The notes under the pieces were generated by a model that saw only the letters and a program-made list of their open reading frames with translations, searched no databases and was not told the DNA's origin. Below, one piece after another: positions 33,082 to 45,776 of a stretch of DNA of 64,000 bases. Position 1 is the first letter of the stretch. Each line of letters begins with the position of its first letter. Origin of the DNA: Gyrodactylus bullatarudis (lineage: Eukaryota > Platyhelminthes > Monogenea > Gyrodactylidea > Gyrodactylidae); NCBI GenBank assembly GCA_012064415.1, contig SSNU01000311.1:124001-188000 (forward strand). The letters run 5' to 3'. The position numbers and the translations under genes are program-made.

Positions 33082-34090
33082 GTGATGAATATTCGGGTAA
33101 ATTTTTTGTGCTCATTACTGGATACACATGGAAAAGTGTAAAACTGGATCACTTCCATTCTCTCAATAGGGATCCTTTCAAGGGGGGGACTCGCAACTGA
33201 CTGTACATAGTCCAATGAATATTTCTGTCCTTCCTTGGATTAATTAATCCTATTGTAGAGAGAAAAGGTAGATACCTTCTTTTGGATTTCATGAATAAAT
33301 TTTATGTTAATTATTCAATAAAAGTATCATCATTTTCCATGGAGAGTCAGAAATGCTTGTGGGGAAAAAACAGTGGAGACAAATTAATGTATATTGTCAT
33401 GTATGATATTAATAATAAGCTTCCTTTCATCGTATACACAATGAAATTTATCTAATACTAATTTTTAAATGCACTCAGAATCACGATATAAATTATTTAC
33501 TTAAAGTTGTATTTTTCTCTGGTAACATCATCATCAAAATTATGAAAATAGATAACATTGTTGGTGTATTAGAATGTATATGAAACTGAACTGCCATTCG
33601 AGTAACACATTAGGCTGTAATTTATATTTCTCTTTCTCGAAAAGCAAGATTTCATCTTCCATATCGACTATGTGATCTGAGTTAAGAACCTGAACATTGA
33701 TTTTACATGAATTAATAAATAACTCAAAAATGTTATGTATTGTGTGACATAAGCGTTAGGCCTATTTGGCCAATTTTATATCGACGATTTTCGATGTGGC
33801 CGAATCGGCAAGCTATTACCGACTATCTGTATTATCTATAGAAAAAATTTCGAACCGCTACGACATTCAGAAGAAGGTCCGGTCCAAACATGTTTGAGTC
33901 GTATTTATGGGATTTCAAATATATTACATCGTACTACTCATAAGCATTTTTAGTGATAAAAAAAATCATTGAAAATTAAAAATGTTTTTTATATAAATTT
34001 TTGTTTAAATCTATCTCTATTTTATTCTTACGAATTGGCATAAATTTGGATGATTGGTTAAATTATTCATCCAATCAAAAATTTTCTACA
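33082..34090. other. Non-coding spacer upstream of the bestrophin gene
   Basis: No coding exon, tRNA or clear TIR seen. A short GC-richer patch around 33750-33900 (GGCCTATTTGGCC and CCGATTCGGCC-like strings) is not explained by any feature I know. Confidence 0.45.
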
Positions 34091-34094
34091 TTAA

Positions 34095-35882
34095 CCCTTC
34101 CGTAGCCAGGGAAATTTTTTTTTCAAGAAAAAAAATATTTTATGTTATCTTGACCAAATCAAAGTTTCTGAATTCAATGGTAAAATTAGTTTTTTTCTAA
34201 GACTTATAGTTTTAAAAATATTTCATGTTCCCAAGAGGGTACAACGGCATGCCTAAGATCAATCTACTTGTAAGCGACAAAATAATTTTTAAATAGAAAA
34301 ATTTTATTTATGGTATTCTGTGAAACATTCACGGTTCTGAACAAAACACAATTTAACTTTACACTTTGAACAGTATATTTGCGTCTTTTGGCCACATTTT
34401 TTACATCTTCCTCTGTCTTCACGAGTAGAGTGGGACGGCCAATGACTGAAATTGTCTCTCACCACTTTTATTCCCCAGGGATTGGGTTTACCTTTTATGT
34501 ACTGTTGTACTGGACAAAATTTTCCTAAAAATGTTATCTAATGGATTTTCCTTTTGTTGGAATCATCAGTTCATCAATCGATTGAAATTCATCTGGATCT
34601 CTTGAAGTAATGCAAGACATATTGAACATATCAACCCATTTTCTAATCTTCCAAATTTTGTCTCTCTTCGTTTCTTCTGTAGCCATGAGATTATCAGTAA
34701 AATGAAGATTTCCAACGATTTTACGATATCTGTTTCGGCTCATTACTGATGCAATATTGTCTATTCTCGTGTCACTTTCCCAATACATACAGACAGCAGG
34801 CAGTCGAATTATTCCCATTAAGATATGCATGCCAATTATCTGACGGAGCTCTTGTTTGGTCAAGTTTAAACTTTGGCCTGAGTTCTGCAATGCATATTTC
34901 TCACTCTCTTCCAAGCAAAGATCTAGCATCTCGTCAGTGATGAATTCTTGAAAACATTCTAGAACTGTTCTGCTTGATCGGTCCAATTCGGGAGGTGATC
35001 TGAAATCAGTTATGGGTTCCTTCATATCTCTCTTTTCCCACTTCAGTGTCCTGTTGTGGGTATAAATGATTTCTTCTTCATCAGAAAGTAAATCCTCTTG
35101 TATTTCCAAGCAGGATTCGTCTGATTCACAATCCTCCATAGCACTGACATCAGGGTTGATATTATCAATGAGACTCATTATTTGCAATGAAATAAACTCC
35201 TATATGATGATAATTGTACTTATTTCGATAATATTCTTTAGTCAGAATATTCTTATTGGTTAAAGAAAAGACCCTGTCATTAGTTTAGGTTTTTAAAAAT
35301 TCTCAATGTTTCTAAGGGATTCATGAATGATGAAAATAATATATTTAATTTAAAATATTTTAATTTTTCAAGTATTATACGTATAATTAATACGATTAGA
35401 AACTATGCTAATAAAACTTACATTTAAAATTGAGATTATTGATGGTTTTTTCATAAAATTATTGAAAAATAATTACTATTATAGTTCTTGGGGATGCCAG
35501 TGTACCCCCATGGGAACAAGATTTCAATTAAGAATATCTCTGCAACGAAATAAGATATAAAGTTGATTATTGCAGGAACATGTAAAAGAAAAGCTATATT
35601 ATTTAGATGATTTTTTTCTACTCTTCATTATTTCGATAAGAATTTTTAAAATTCATTCAATATATCCAATTTGGGAAAAAATTATTTTTTGAATTTTCCG
35701 ATTTTCAATGTAAATTTTTTAATTTTTTTAAATCAAAAATAAAGTTGGTTTTTATATCATCTTAAAGAGCATTTCTTAAATAATAGAATGAGAATAAAAC
35801 TTTTTGTGAAAATGCAAATTTTCGATCTAAAAATGCATTTTGAATGCAATGTTCCCTCCAGGGTACAATGGCTACGGAAGGG
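34095..35882 (-). mobile_element. piggyBac-superfamily transposon, 1,788 bp, TTAA-flanked
   Basis: Both ends carry the 14-bp inverted repeat CCCTTCCGTAGCCA, and both abut TTAA (34091-34094 and 35883-35886), the piggyBac target site. GGGTACA-like strings recur inside each end (about 34235, 35500 and 35860), as expected for subterminal transposase-binding repeats. The only coding content is the broken transposase at 34314-35178. The element is complete at its ends but cannot encode active transposase; it could still be moved in trans. Confidence 0.9.
34314..35178 (-). pseudogene. piggyBac transposase, frameshifted and internally deleted
   Basis: The N-terminal half is open from the ATG at 35178 to a stop at 34534-34536. 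It shows the acidic leader, then LGMHILMGIIRLP-like and MSRNRYRKIVGNLHFTDN motifs of the DDE_Tnp_1_7 family, and ends just after the first catalytic Asp in SIDELMIPTKG. A frameshift follows directly; in another frame come QYIKGKPNPWGIKV and then, without the roughly 200 residues holding the other catalytic Asp residues, the Cys-rich C-terminal domain (CKKCGQKTQIYCSKCKVKLC), ending at 34314. So it has one frameshift and one large internal deletion. The cysteine domain is well preserved, so decay is fairly recent or the copy derives from a deleted mobile form. Confidence 0.88.
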
Positions 35883-36067
35883 TTAAATCTCTATCGATTG
35901 ATAATTAGATTAAGATTATATCAATGTTAACGATTAAACTCATACTTTCAGATATTCCAATGATCGAATACCTTATATTTTGGGATAATCGAGTCTGGAT
36001 GTATTTTTGTCTAATTCTCAGTCCTGATTCATTAAAAATGAAAAGTCGGTAAGGTTAATGATAAATA

Positions 36068-36745
36068 TTATTTATTTGCTCTATCAAGTTTAAGTTTTTT
36101 ATTCAATTCGATGAAATCATTTAATGTTGAATCATTGCTGAATTTATCCCTTCCTTCAGCTGTAGCTCGTATTATAAGATTCCTCTTCCTAGCATCACAA
36201 CCTCTTTCACTTGCGTTAGCTGCTATTTGGATGAATCTCTCAACATTTTGGTTGTTTGATGTTATTCCATCAAATCTTACTGGTTTCGATGAAGTTATAT
36301 CATCAGGAATCAACAAGGGACGACAGTAAATGCTAGTATTAAAGGAAACCATTTCATGATAGGAATTTGCATCTTCATCAATAATTGGCTTCAGATAAGT
36401 TCTTTCCCCACGATAAGATTGAGCCAAGATTTCTATTGCTTTCTCTCTGACTGTTGGATCGTTATCGCCGATCATTCCGATGAGGATAACTTCAGGGTGT
36501 GCCAGGTAAGAGTTATGATTAGCTTTGACTAATGTTACTCTTGAAAGTTCTTCATCTTCAAGATTTTTCAGTCTCCTCAGAATGTTGAAGTAATTTCTTG
36601 AGGCATCGGAAATTGATGAATACAATTTTGCTTCGAACCAAGATCCAACGTAAAATTTCATTATAAAATTAGTAAGCCGTTTTAATTTAACATCAGGATC
36701 ACTGGTGCTGATGTAAACTCTAAGGATCCGGCTAGCAGTCGTCAT
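36068..36745 (-). CDS. Hypothetical protein, 225 aa, or 3' exon of a larger gene
   Basis: An ORF with good coding character, MTTASRILRVYISTSDPD at the start and KLKLDRANK at the end. No signal peptide or membrane helix. A central block (YLAHPEVILIGMIGDNDPTV followed by REKAIEILAQS, residues about 83-112) recalls a HEAT-like helix pair. From memory it resembles an uncharacterised arthropod family with AHPENxLLAM and VRExGxRRIL motifs, but I cannot confirm that. The ATG is preceded by an AG (AAGCTAG/GTGGATG), so it could be a last exon. It begins 180 bp beyond the piggyBac end, outside the TTAA, so it was not carried by that element. Confidence 0.6.
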   Translation of the reverse strand: MTTASRILRVYISTSDPDVKLKRLTNFIMKFYVGSWFEAKLYSSISDASRNYFNILRRLKNLEDEELSRVTLVKANHNSYLAHPEVILIGMIGDNDPTVREKAIEILAQSYRGERTYLKPIIDEDANSYHEMVSFNTSIYCRPLLIPDDITSSKPVRFDGITSNNQNVERFIQIAANASERGCDARKRNLIIRATAEGRDKFSNDSTLNDFIELNKKLKLDRANK

Positions 36746-38034
36746 CCACCTAGCTTATTAAGCGTTGTGTCGTATAAGCATTCACATGTCTTGGTAATGA
36801 TTGAGAATAATAAAGAAAAAATAAATCAACTAACTTAATCTTGATCTTGGAGACTCTAGAGTAGAAAAATAGTGTATATTGTAGTCTTTAATGATTGATG
36901 ATTCCTTGGTATTCATCAATCTCACAGATAAAGAATAACATGATTGAATAGTTCTTGTGAGATTTTCTCTTTTCTTCTCTTTAAAATGAATTAGAAACGA
37001 TTTAACATCATTACACTATTCTTAATTAACCTTTTTAGCTCATTCAGAAAATTAGGTGTTTTTTCAAAATTTTATACCTTTTGCCATTTCAAAGATCCAA
37101 TTATGGTCCTTTTACTACTTTAGTTTGTTGTCTGTAATATATGCTTTACTCCTTCAACTGCTCTTCTGAATTTAATTAAGTAGAGCTCAAGGAACATGGT
37201 TCAATGATCATTTGAAAAACTCTCAATTGCTTCTTAAAATTATACACACGAATTGGGCTACATCTTTCATCTGCCTGATCTTTCGATTGAGACTTTCGTG
37301 ACCTTTTTTTGATAGAAATAATCCTATGATTAGATTTGTCTCTAGAAATGGGCAAAGAGTAAATTCTTTTCATTCGTCAGATCATGTTAGCCTTAACGAC
37401 TTTGATTAAGAGGAAATGTTTGAAATGTTTGTTTTTAGGAAAACAGTTTTTTCTAAAATAATATTCATAGATTTCTGTTCAATAATTTCTTGTGTTGCCA
37501 TGATATTCTCTGGAAAAATGTTTTCAAAGATGTAAATGCAATTTTAGTTTTCTACAGGAGAATAAATTCAGTACTGGGGATAAAAAGTTAGCTAGTAAGC
37601 ATTCATTCAGACAGAAGTGTACAAACTTCCATTAAAACTTTAAAAGATCATAAAAAAGTGCTTTGAAACACAATTCAAAATTTAATTGAATGATGAATGA
37701 GAAGTACGATATTTTGTGGTCCTTGATAAGAATTTAAAACACAAAATTAAAATTATACACCTATGGATAAAACAAGGTGTATTGAGCATCAAAAAAGTTA
37801 AATAATAGGGGAAATTGTAATTTTTAAAAACTAAAAATACAAATATTAAATACATATAATAAATAAATATTTATTTAAAAATTATATGTATAACTACTTA
37901 AAAGTAGATACATGAAAACTAAATACATTTATTTTTATTTTTTAAATTTTGTTGAATTGTTAATAAAAAGTTAGTTATAATATTATTAAATATATTTCCT
38001 TTTGAGTATTTTACGTCAGCTTATGTTCCAATAT
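36746..38034. other. Gene-free spacer
   Basis: AT-rich, stops in all frames. Nothing recognisable was found; no 5' exon for the ORF at 36068-36745 could be identified with confidence. Confidence 0.45.
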
Positions 38035-41000
38035 TTAGTTGGTGCCTTGATAACTTTTGAAGGGATTGTTTCGTCTCAGGCGTCGACGAATCCTTGAACT
38101 ACCAAAAGGACTCTCAGTTGTTTTATATGTAACTGTTGGACTTGAAATTGTCTCTACAATAATTCCGAGCTGTTCTCCTTGCTCAACAAAAACATTCATG
38201 CATTCCAAAAGACAATTGTAGCATTCGCTCTGAATAAAATATTTCTCAATCAGACTGTTGTAAAAAATAACAAGAAAAAATTTATAAAATTGAACGAAAA
38301 AACGTGGGATTAGAAGATAATACGAAAACAATACGATTTTGCAATATATTCATATTTGCCAAAAAAATATAAAATCAAGTTTGAAATGTCAAAATACTCA
38401 CTCATGAAAAATAGGCTTATTTCTAGTAAGACTCCGGATAAATCAATTGAATTCAAATTTTTCTGTAACCTCTGCATCATGCTTTACTGAGTGGTTTTAA
38501 AAATGGCGGCTTACTGTTTAAAACAATTAGCCAATGATTATCCTACTTTACAAATATCTAATTTGTATTTGTCAATAAAATTTTTTTTATTCTAGATCAT
38601 ATGATCATAGCAATCTTGTTCTCAACGGTACCTATTCTTTGAAAGCGAAAAATTATTTTTTAATGTAATTTCTTCGAATGGAAAATATTTTTATTCCAAA
38701 AAACTCCTGGCAATTTGGCAAATGTTGCATGGCAAATTATTTCTTCTGCTAGTCTGACAAGGAAATTTATATCATATTCTTCTTCTGTTCAAAAGTTTAA
38801 GGTAGGAAAAATGGAAGCAAGATAAAATTGAATAAAGCCACATGAAAATAGACGGCAAAAAATCTATTCGTGTAATCATAATGGATTTTATTCATCCTCT
38901 TTTCCGCTCAAAGCCTGTTTTACCCTATTTCTCTCACTGTGTTTTTCGTGTTTCCCAAGGTAACCATAGATCTCTTGATTTAATTCTAAAAGTTATTTTC
39001 TTACAGTTATTTTTTAAACATAATTTTTATAACATCACACAATAATATTTTTTAATTGTGAATTGAGAGAATTCCAACTATAGTTTCAGACAAATTAACT
39101 AGTGGGACTAGAAAGGGTTAAACTTGGGGATATCTTGAGTGTTGATTTATAGATTTAGGGATTAAAATTATAATTTTAAAAGGATAATGTAATATGAATC
39201 ATGTGTAGCTAACCTTGTTTGTTGAATATGCAAAGAGGCTATGGCCACATTTGCTGCTGCAGTCGGATTTGCATGCTGTAAATACTTGCATTCGCACTAA
39301 AAGAGAGAATTTATGAATCATTTTTCTTGCCGAAATTAAAATTTCAAATGACAACACAGAAAATACACATTCCTTTCCGGAATCTAATGAAATTTCAAGT
39401 GTCTTTTCTCTCTAGTGGAAGGGAAATTTTCGCACTCTTTCAAGAATGGTTTCAATTTATACTCTTAACTCTCATGGTGGTCATTTAATATTGCACGGAA
39501 ATAAATGTGTTTGAGATTGGGACGTGAGGAAAATTGAAAAACTAAAAATTGAATTACATGTCTGGAACAAGACGAGGGTTTGATTAAATAAAGATGAACC
39601 CAGTAATTGAATTAAATCATAATTAATTTCACTTCCTTCTAAATCAAATTAACCTACCTATATTTTTCGTATTATTCTGTATAATAAGTACACGACCACA
39701 CTGGATAATGTCTTTGGCTGGCTAACGAGAAAAAGAGAGGCAAAACTCACCTTGGAGAGAAAACCACAATATATCATGATATATGCATCGTAATAGTACA
39801 TTATTCCTATATGAATAACCTCAATATATACAATGTATATAATAATTATTATACAGAATTTGGATGTTTATACCGCTATCAAAATTTCTCATTCAGTCTC
39901 TCTGTTTTCAATCATTTGGGATCAATAATAATAATAATAATAATAATTTTCATCATAAAACCTGTCTCTATCAATTCTACATTCTATAGTATAGTAATTC
40001 AATTTCTTAACGGTAGATGATATAATACTTGTCAATCTCAAGTAATAATAATAAAAAAGAAGTGCATAAATCCCTTATCTCAACACACAGATGAATGAAT
40101 TCTCCTAGGTTTTCAATCGTCAGATTGAAAAATAAATTCTTGTGAGAAGGCTCATTTGGTAAATGATTGAATAACTTGTGCAAAAACATAAAAGAACCAT
40201 TGGTGGGAAAAAATAAAAAATGAAAATTAAGAAAATCAGTCATGTCTCAATTGAAGGTTGGGTTAAGACATTATGTTTTATACATCATTAGAATCTTCTC
40301 AAGGAACTGGATAAGATTCTGAACTCTGCTATTTAGTATGAAAACAAGTGTTAACTAACAAGATTCAAAATCTCACTGAGCATATTCATGTATGTACTTT
40401 AAGATTGAAATATTAAAAAAATATTATTGTTTAGAACGCATTTAATTAGCTATTAAATCGAATAATTTTAATTGATTCAGTGAATAGTTTTGACACTAAT
40501 TGAAATCTCCCCATCATTGATCATTGAAACCTTATGAAACCGGGTGCATTAAATAGAGGAGTTTTATTTGTTTTTTTTAATCATTAGTTCGGAACATTCC
40601 TCTTCAGCTGGGATAATTAGGATGATATTTCCGAGAATGAAATATCTAATTTAATCATCCTGAAACCTTCGAAAGGATTTGTAAAAAAATAATAATAGAA
40701 CTTGAAGGGATATAGCGTAATAATGAATGTAACAATAAAAGTATGAATATCATGCATGAAAAATAAATTTATTCTCGAACACGAGTTTATCAGGTTCAAA
40801 AAAGAATAAAAATAAGAAACAATAAAATTTACTAGGCTAAATGCAATAATAATAATTTTCTTGTTAAATTGCCTTTAAAAAAGGTAGAAAGAACTGCAAT
40901 ATCATAGTTTTCCTCCAGTTTGCCATTATGCCTGATTTTGAGGAAGTAATGTTGATAATGAATTCAATTCCCTATCATGTCTGCAAATAAATGAATCTGA

Positions 41001-42240
41001 CTCCTTTTATTGTATTATTGCTTTTATATAAAATTTTATTATATTCTCTCTCTCTCTCTTATTACATTTATATGTAAATGGGAGTGTTCTTTTAGTCTCA
41101 TACGAGTCTATCGACCAGCTATCAAGAAATATTTATTACCAATTACTTACTGATGAATTCTACTCTGTATTCTTTAATTTTATCTCTTTGATAACCTCAG
41201 TTATTTACCTATTACTAGGCTCTCAAAAATCCTTAAAACCCATGTTCTAGGTGGTAAAAGCCAAGATTCTAAAACTCACAAAATTACAATGTTTTGTTTG
41301 GACCTCAGGGTCTAGAGTAGGGTACAGCACAATTTTTAAAACTATCAACATTACAATTCTCAAGCAAATTTTAGAAATAAGCTATCTGAGAACAAAAAGT
41401 CATGGAGGTAAAGATCCTGAATATTAATTTGAATCGAGTTAGGTATTGTAGCCTCTAAAATAAACCCTCCCGACAATCTTGAGTAAATTCATCCAGAAAT
41501 GTTGGAGTATTTCTTGAGTATACATTTTCAAACTTGACTTTAAATTCTGAAAATACTTTAGGCTAAATATCTTTAAATGAAGAGCGGTTCTCTAGTCCAG
41601 AGTTATATCAAGTATTATTTGTCTTTATCAAGTCATGAATAAGACTGAATCTTGATCAACAATTTGGCTCCTATTTATACTTTAAACAACGAATTTTTTT
41701 CGACAATTGTTAATTAGACGAAATATGCTACTTTTAAAACGAGATTCATAACTCTTTCATCAAGTCATAAAATTCCCTAAAAACGCAAAAAAATACATTA
41801 AAAATGTTAAGCTCTAAAAAAATATTTCAGTCTATTAAATAGACTATGTCACATTAGAATTAAAAGAGCAGACTTTTGTTTCAAAGCATTAAATGTGTCC
41901 AAAGTGTGTCATTCTCATTCATTAATTGGTAAAAATCATTTTAAAGGTATTTTCTAATTCTACAATCAAAACTCTAAAAATAAAACAGATTTTCAAAAAA
42001 CATAATAATCGTATTATACAATTATATAAGTATTAATTTTAACTCACTAGAAGGACGTCGGGGCATTTTAAAATTCGACTTCATATTCATCAGGTTCAGG
42101 GTTGGCTGGTCGTTCTGGAAGCTGCTTGTACTACTAGAGAGACTTCGTTGTTTCATTTGCAATGATTCAGTTGTTGCGATAAACAAAACACCGAAAATTG
42201 CCAAACCTGCTACCGTTGTCATAATACTTGGCTTAATCAT
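38035..42240 (-). CDS. Secreted Cys-rich peptide precursor, three exons
   Basis: Exons in coding order: 42048-42240, 39214-39296 and 38035-38229, with GT-AG junctions of phase 1 and 0, giving 156 aa. Exon 1 encodes a signal peptide (TTVAGLAIFGVLFIATTES, about residues 8-26) and a Ser-rich linker ending MPRRPS. Exons 2 and 3 together encode a six-Cys core, CKSDCSSKC then, 13 residues later, CYNCLLEC. After it comes a Ser/Thr stretch and a strongly basic site (RIRRRLRR, a furin-like cleavage signal) before an 11-residue C-terminal peptide NNPFKSYQGTN. Splitting of a Cys core across exons with long introns (984 and 2,751 bp) is typical of neuropeptide or growth-factor precursors. The Cys spacing (C-x3-C-x3-C-x13-C-x2-C-x3-C) does not match insulin, eclosion hormone or trissin. 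Role is inferred only as an extracellular signal. Confidence 0.72.
39912..39953 (+). repeat. ATA trinucleotide microsatellite
   Basis: A run of ATA/AAT units (about 39925-39945) within an intron of the secreted peptide gene. Other short tandem repeats are the GA tract at 23611-23632 and the CT tract at 41045-41060. Confidence 0.7.
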
Positions 42241-44119
42241 GTTTTTTTGTTTGGCTCTGTACTTTGCAATAAAAAGTTTCTGCTCTATTCTTGATAAGAC
42301 ACTTGTTTTGCTACTTTTCTACTTGTTGTAGTAAATACTTTTTTGCCAAGAGAAAAAAATATTCAATCAAGTTTAAATTCAGTTTCAATCAGTTTTATAT
42401 GTATCCATAAGCCAAGAAGAATATCAAAAATTATTTGAAGCAATCTCATTGGTTCCCACCAATCTGGGGAATGAACCCCTATCCCTCCCGCATAGGTTAT
42501 TCATACATTTCTATATTTCACACCGAGAAAAAATTATAATTATAATAATTAACAAATTCATCAATTTTTTTCAATATTGATAACACTCTCACTTTAGACT
42601 GAGACAAGTTCTTCAAGTTATCCCAGGTCTTGATGCTTAAATGTGCAGTCAAGACTGTGTGAATGATGATCAGTCTATTTACATCATGGATTGTCCATTT
42701 ATATTCTCTCTATTATTGAATAGGATTCAATTACAGGTTTGTTTACAGTCTAACTTAAAGTACTGAGCTTGTTCAAGTCGCTATTTTTTTATCATACACG
42801 TCACATTGAATAAGGAATCTATTTAGAGTGTAAATTTTACACAATTATAAACTAGGATATTTTATGAAAGGGATGAAATTTAAAATTTATTTCAAATAAA
42901 AACCTTCAATTAATCCGTTAATAAACTAGGCTTCGTTGGGCAAAGTTGATCAACAGTCCAAAAGATTCAAAAGTGAAATTTCCCAACAATAAAAATGAAC
43001 CAATTTAGATCGCATAAAACGGATTAAGCCTCCCCTCAAAATATACTGCTTTGTGTACGATTTTATTTTCAAATTATTTTAAATCCGTCTGGAATACGCG
43101 ACGTACATCAAATGAGAATCAATTTTTGACATTTTGATTTTTTTCTTCATGTTAAACTTTTGAATGATGATAAAAATACTTTTCGAAATGATATAAAACT
43201 TTTCCTTTGTCAATAATACACACAAGTCACTATTAAGTAGCTGCTACACTAATTGTTCAACTTTTTTTATAAAACTATGACGTCATTTGATTTCCTTTTT
43301 AGGGAGAAAAATTGGATGGTTTATTTTACAAGTGTGTAGTTTTGCTTGTCAAATGAGGCAGATAATTATGTACAAACTTGGCTCATTGCCTCAAGTATTT
43401 TATTTTGAATAGTAGGATTATTCAAAGAAATTTGCAAATTTCATCCAAGTCGTCCAGCAACTACGCCAAATATCAAGAGAAATATTCCCAACAGAAGCGA
43501 AAAACTCTTTAGAAATGTTTCTTGCAGTGTCTTGCAGATCTTTTATGGAATGAGAACACTAGGCTATTCATCGGTATCCACATTCTTATACTGGTCTTTA
43601 CATGAAAGGTGTAATCCTTCAGAGCTTTTGTCTTCTTTGTCAAATCCTCTAAAGCTCTAGTAGGATTGCCGCTGCTGTTTCACGGCCTCCTCAACTACAT
43701 AGATAATCTCGGATCAGATGGAACTGGCTTCTCCTTTCTGTTGCACTCAATATCGCCTTTAAGAGTACGGTTTCTGATTAATTTTTCCACGTTTAAAGAT
43801 ATGATCTTTATTTAATGAATATCTCCCAGACTAATTCAAAACAATTAGAAGCTTCATGAGGACCAAGAGACTTTCAAATCAATTTTATTTCTTTATTATT
43901 TCAGAATGATAGATAGAATTAACTTTCTTCCTAGGTCCACCTAGACTTGAAATTCTTATCTTAAAAATCGTTAAATTTGAATAGTCTATATTTTATCTTT
44001 TACCCTTTCAAATGCGACAAAACAGTTTGTCTAAGAATATAAAATTTTATCCCATTATTATCCTGTTGCAACACGGGTGAACACATCAAAGAGACTTGAA
44101 AAATTTTTAATCACTTTTT
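42241..44119. other. Spacer with a frame-broken coding-like patch (minus strand, about 43430-43790)
   Basis: Most is AT-rich. On the minus strand at 43430-43790 the base composition and residues look coding in pieces: one frame gives IECNRKEKPVPSDPR and later TRALEDLTKKTKALKDY, another EIIYVVEEAVKQQRQS, and a third IKDLQDTARNISKEFFASVG. No single frame stays open and I find no splice sites joining them, so it looks like a decayed gene of unknown family. Confidence 0.4.
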
Positions 44120-44159
44120 CTAGACTAAAGTCAAATCTTTTGAGGATAATTTCCCGAAA

Positions 44160-44461
44160 CTTACATCACCAGTCACCTCGAATTGAGTTAAGAACCTGAT
44201 AAAATGGCCAAGTTTATCTGAAGGAGAATAACTTAAAAACTGGGTTTTATTTATTGAGCGGATTTGGCGCTTGTTTGCTGAAGAGAAACCCCGGGGGTAC
44301 ATGTCGGATAACTTGAGAAGGATCTTGTAAAAGTAGTGATTCTGAAAGATCCTTTCATCTATGTACTTGTATTTTGAGCGATCAGAAACACAATTAGGGA
44401 GAATAAATCCTTTAATAGTCCGGTTTTTGATGAGAAGATAAACCTCTTGATAAAGAGGCAT
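44160..44461 (-). CDS. Possible exon of an unidentified gene
   Basis: Open from an ATG at 44461, with coding-like composition (for example SDRSKYKYIDERIFQ and YPRGFSSANKRQ), and ending TQFEVTGD immediately before a good donor (GTAAGT). Read through, it would end at 44120 with 113 aa. No membrane segment and no family recognised. It may belong with the broken coding patch at 43430-43790 as one decayed gene, but phases did not fit cleanly. Low confidence. Confidence 0.35.
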
Positions 44462-44611
44462 TTGAAGTTGATCAAATGGTCAACCCTATGTCCTGATAGC
44501 TATGGTCTATCCATTAACTCCTTCTCTTCCTTAGAAATTTAATTAGTAGTTGATGAGCTTTTGAAATATAATTATTTTAAAAAAAAATTTTGATTCTTAA
44601 ATTTGACTTAA

Positions 44612-45057
44612 CCCTTAAAATCCCAGCGAATTTTTTTCATGACTTTTTTGAATACGCTGATTACGAAACGACAGTTGTTTTAATGCAATTATTTTTGGTT
44701 CAGAAGTTATCGATCAAAACACATGCAATTTTTGTAGCTTTAGCGGATAGAGTTCAGGTCATTGCATATTCTAAATTCTACAGGTATGATTACTCGATAA
44801 AAGTTCTCTTACTTTCTACCTATGACACTGGGAAGTAGGTTTTCAAAAAAACGTTGTAAGCAAAAAAATCAACTCTCTTTGAAATAGTATAGCACGATTT
44901 TGAAGAATGATAGAGCCAAGATCTTTGCGTATTCCGGGAGATTAATAAATTTCCTATCTAATGAGGGCGGGGGGTAAACAAAGTATTTTCTGAGGTTTAA
45001 ATAATTAATAATGAGTTGCTATAATGTGATGGAAATAACCCAGTGGTACTTTAAGGG
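44612..45057. mobile_element. 446-bp piggyBac-like MITE with TTAA target duplications
   Basis: Left end TTAA/CCCTTAAAATCCCAG and right end (inverted) TTAA/CCCTTAAAGTACCAC; TTAA at 44608-44611 and 45058-45061. The inverted repeats match at the first eight bases and then partly. A plus-strand ORF of about 80 codons runs from the left end to 44838 (it includes FFHDFFEYADYETTVV) but resembles nothing known to me. This is the third TTAA-flanked element with a CCCTT end in the window. Confidence 0.68.
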
Positions 45058-45776
45058 TTAAGTTCTGTAATTCTTTTCTTGAGAGCTTTTAATTCCGTTC
45101 AAAAAATTCATGTAAGAAATTATTATCATTGCTAATAAAAAATTTTGGAAAAGGTGCTTGATCGGATACTAATACTTTTTGTACTTTTTAATTCAAAATT
45201 GATCTCAACAATTTTAAAGTGGTTATGATAGCCATGCATGGCATCTTAAAATTCGAAATTAATTAATACAAAGATATTCATTGAATATTATTCAAGTGCT
45301 TTGCATTCATTTGGAAATATTGAAAAAGTATTTTGATTTACCACTGATTTTATAAGCATAGTGCAAAGTTTTGTTGTTAGAAAAATTACATGAGAATTAC
45401 TTTACATGTTAGAAAAATCCAACTGTTACCTTGCATTGCAATGCATGAATGTAAGATGACTATATAAGGTCAGGAACTATTAACAGTAATAAAAGTGACA
45501 TTATCATGTTATTAACATAATATTTATAACAGAAAATCTAGATAAATAATAGTTATATTGTGAATATTTACTATGTAAATTAAACATTCAGTCTTAAGAA
45601 ATTTCTAAACGTTTTTTACTCAAATAGATTTTAAAAAACTGAGAGTTGGTTATGTTCTCGAATTGAGACCTAAAGTAAATAATTTTATCGAGCCATACGA
45701 CATACATAAGAATTATTAGCTATTAATAAATTTCTTGTTATAAGTAAAATACTTTTTAATCTACCAAAAACGTGAG

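Noticed and set aside
44590..44838. 82-codon ORF spanning the left end of the 446-bp TTAA element
   Set aside because: It begins outside the element, has no ATG inside and no similarity to transposase; treated as chance.
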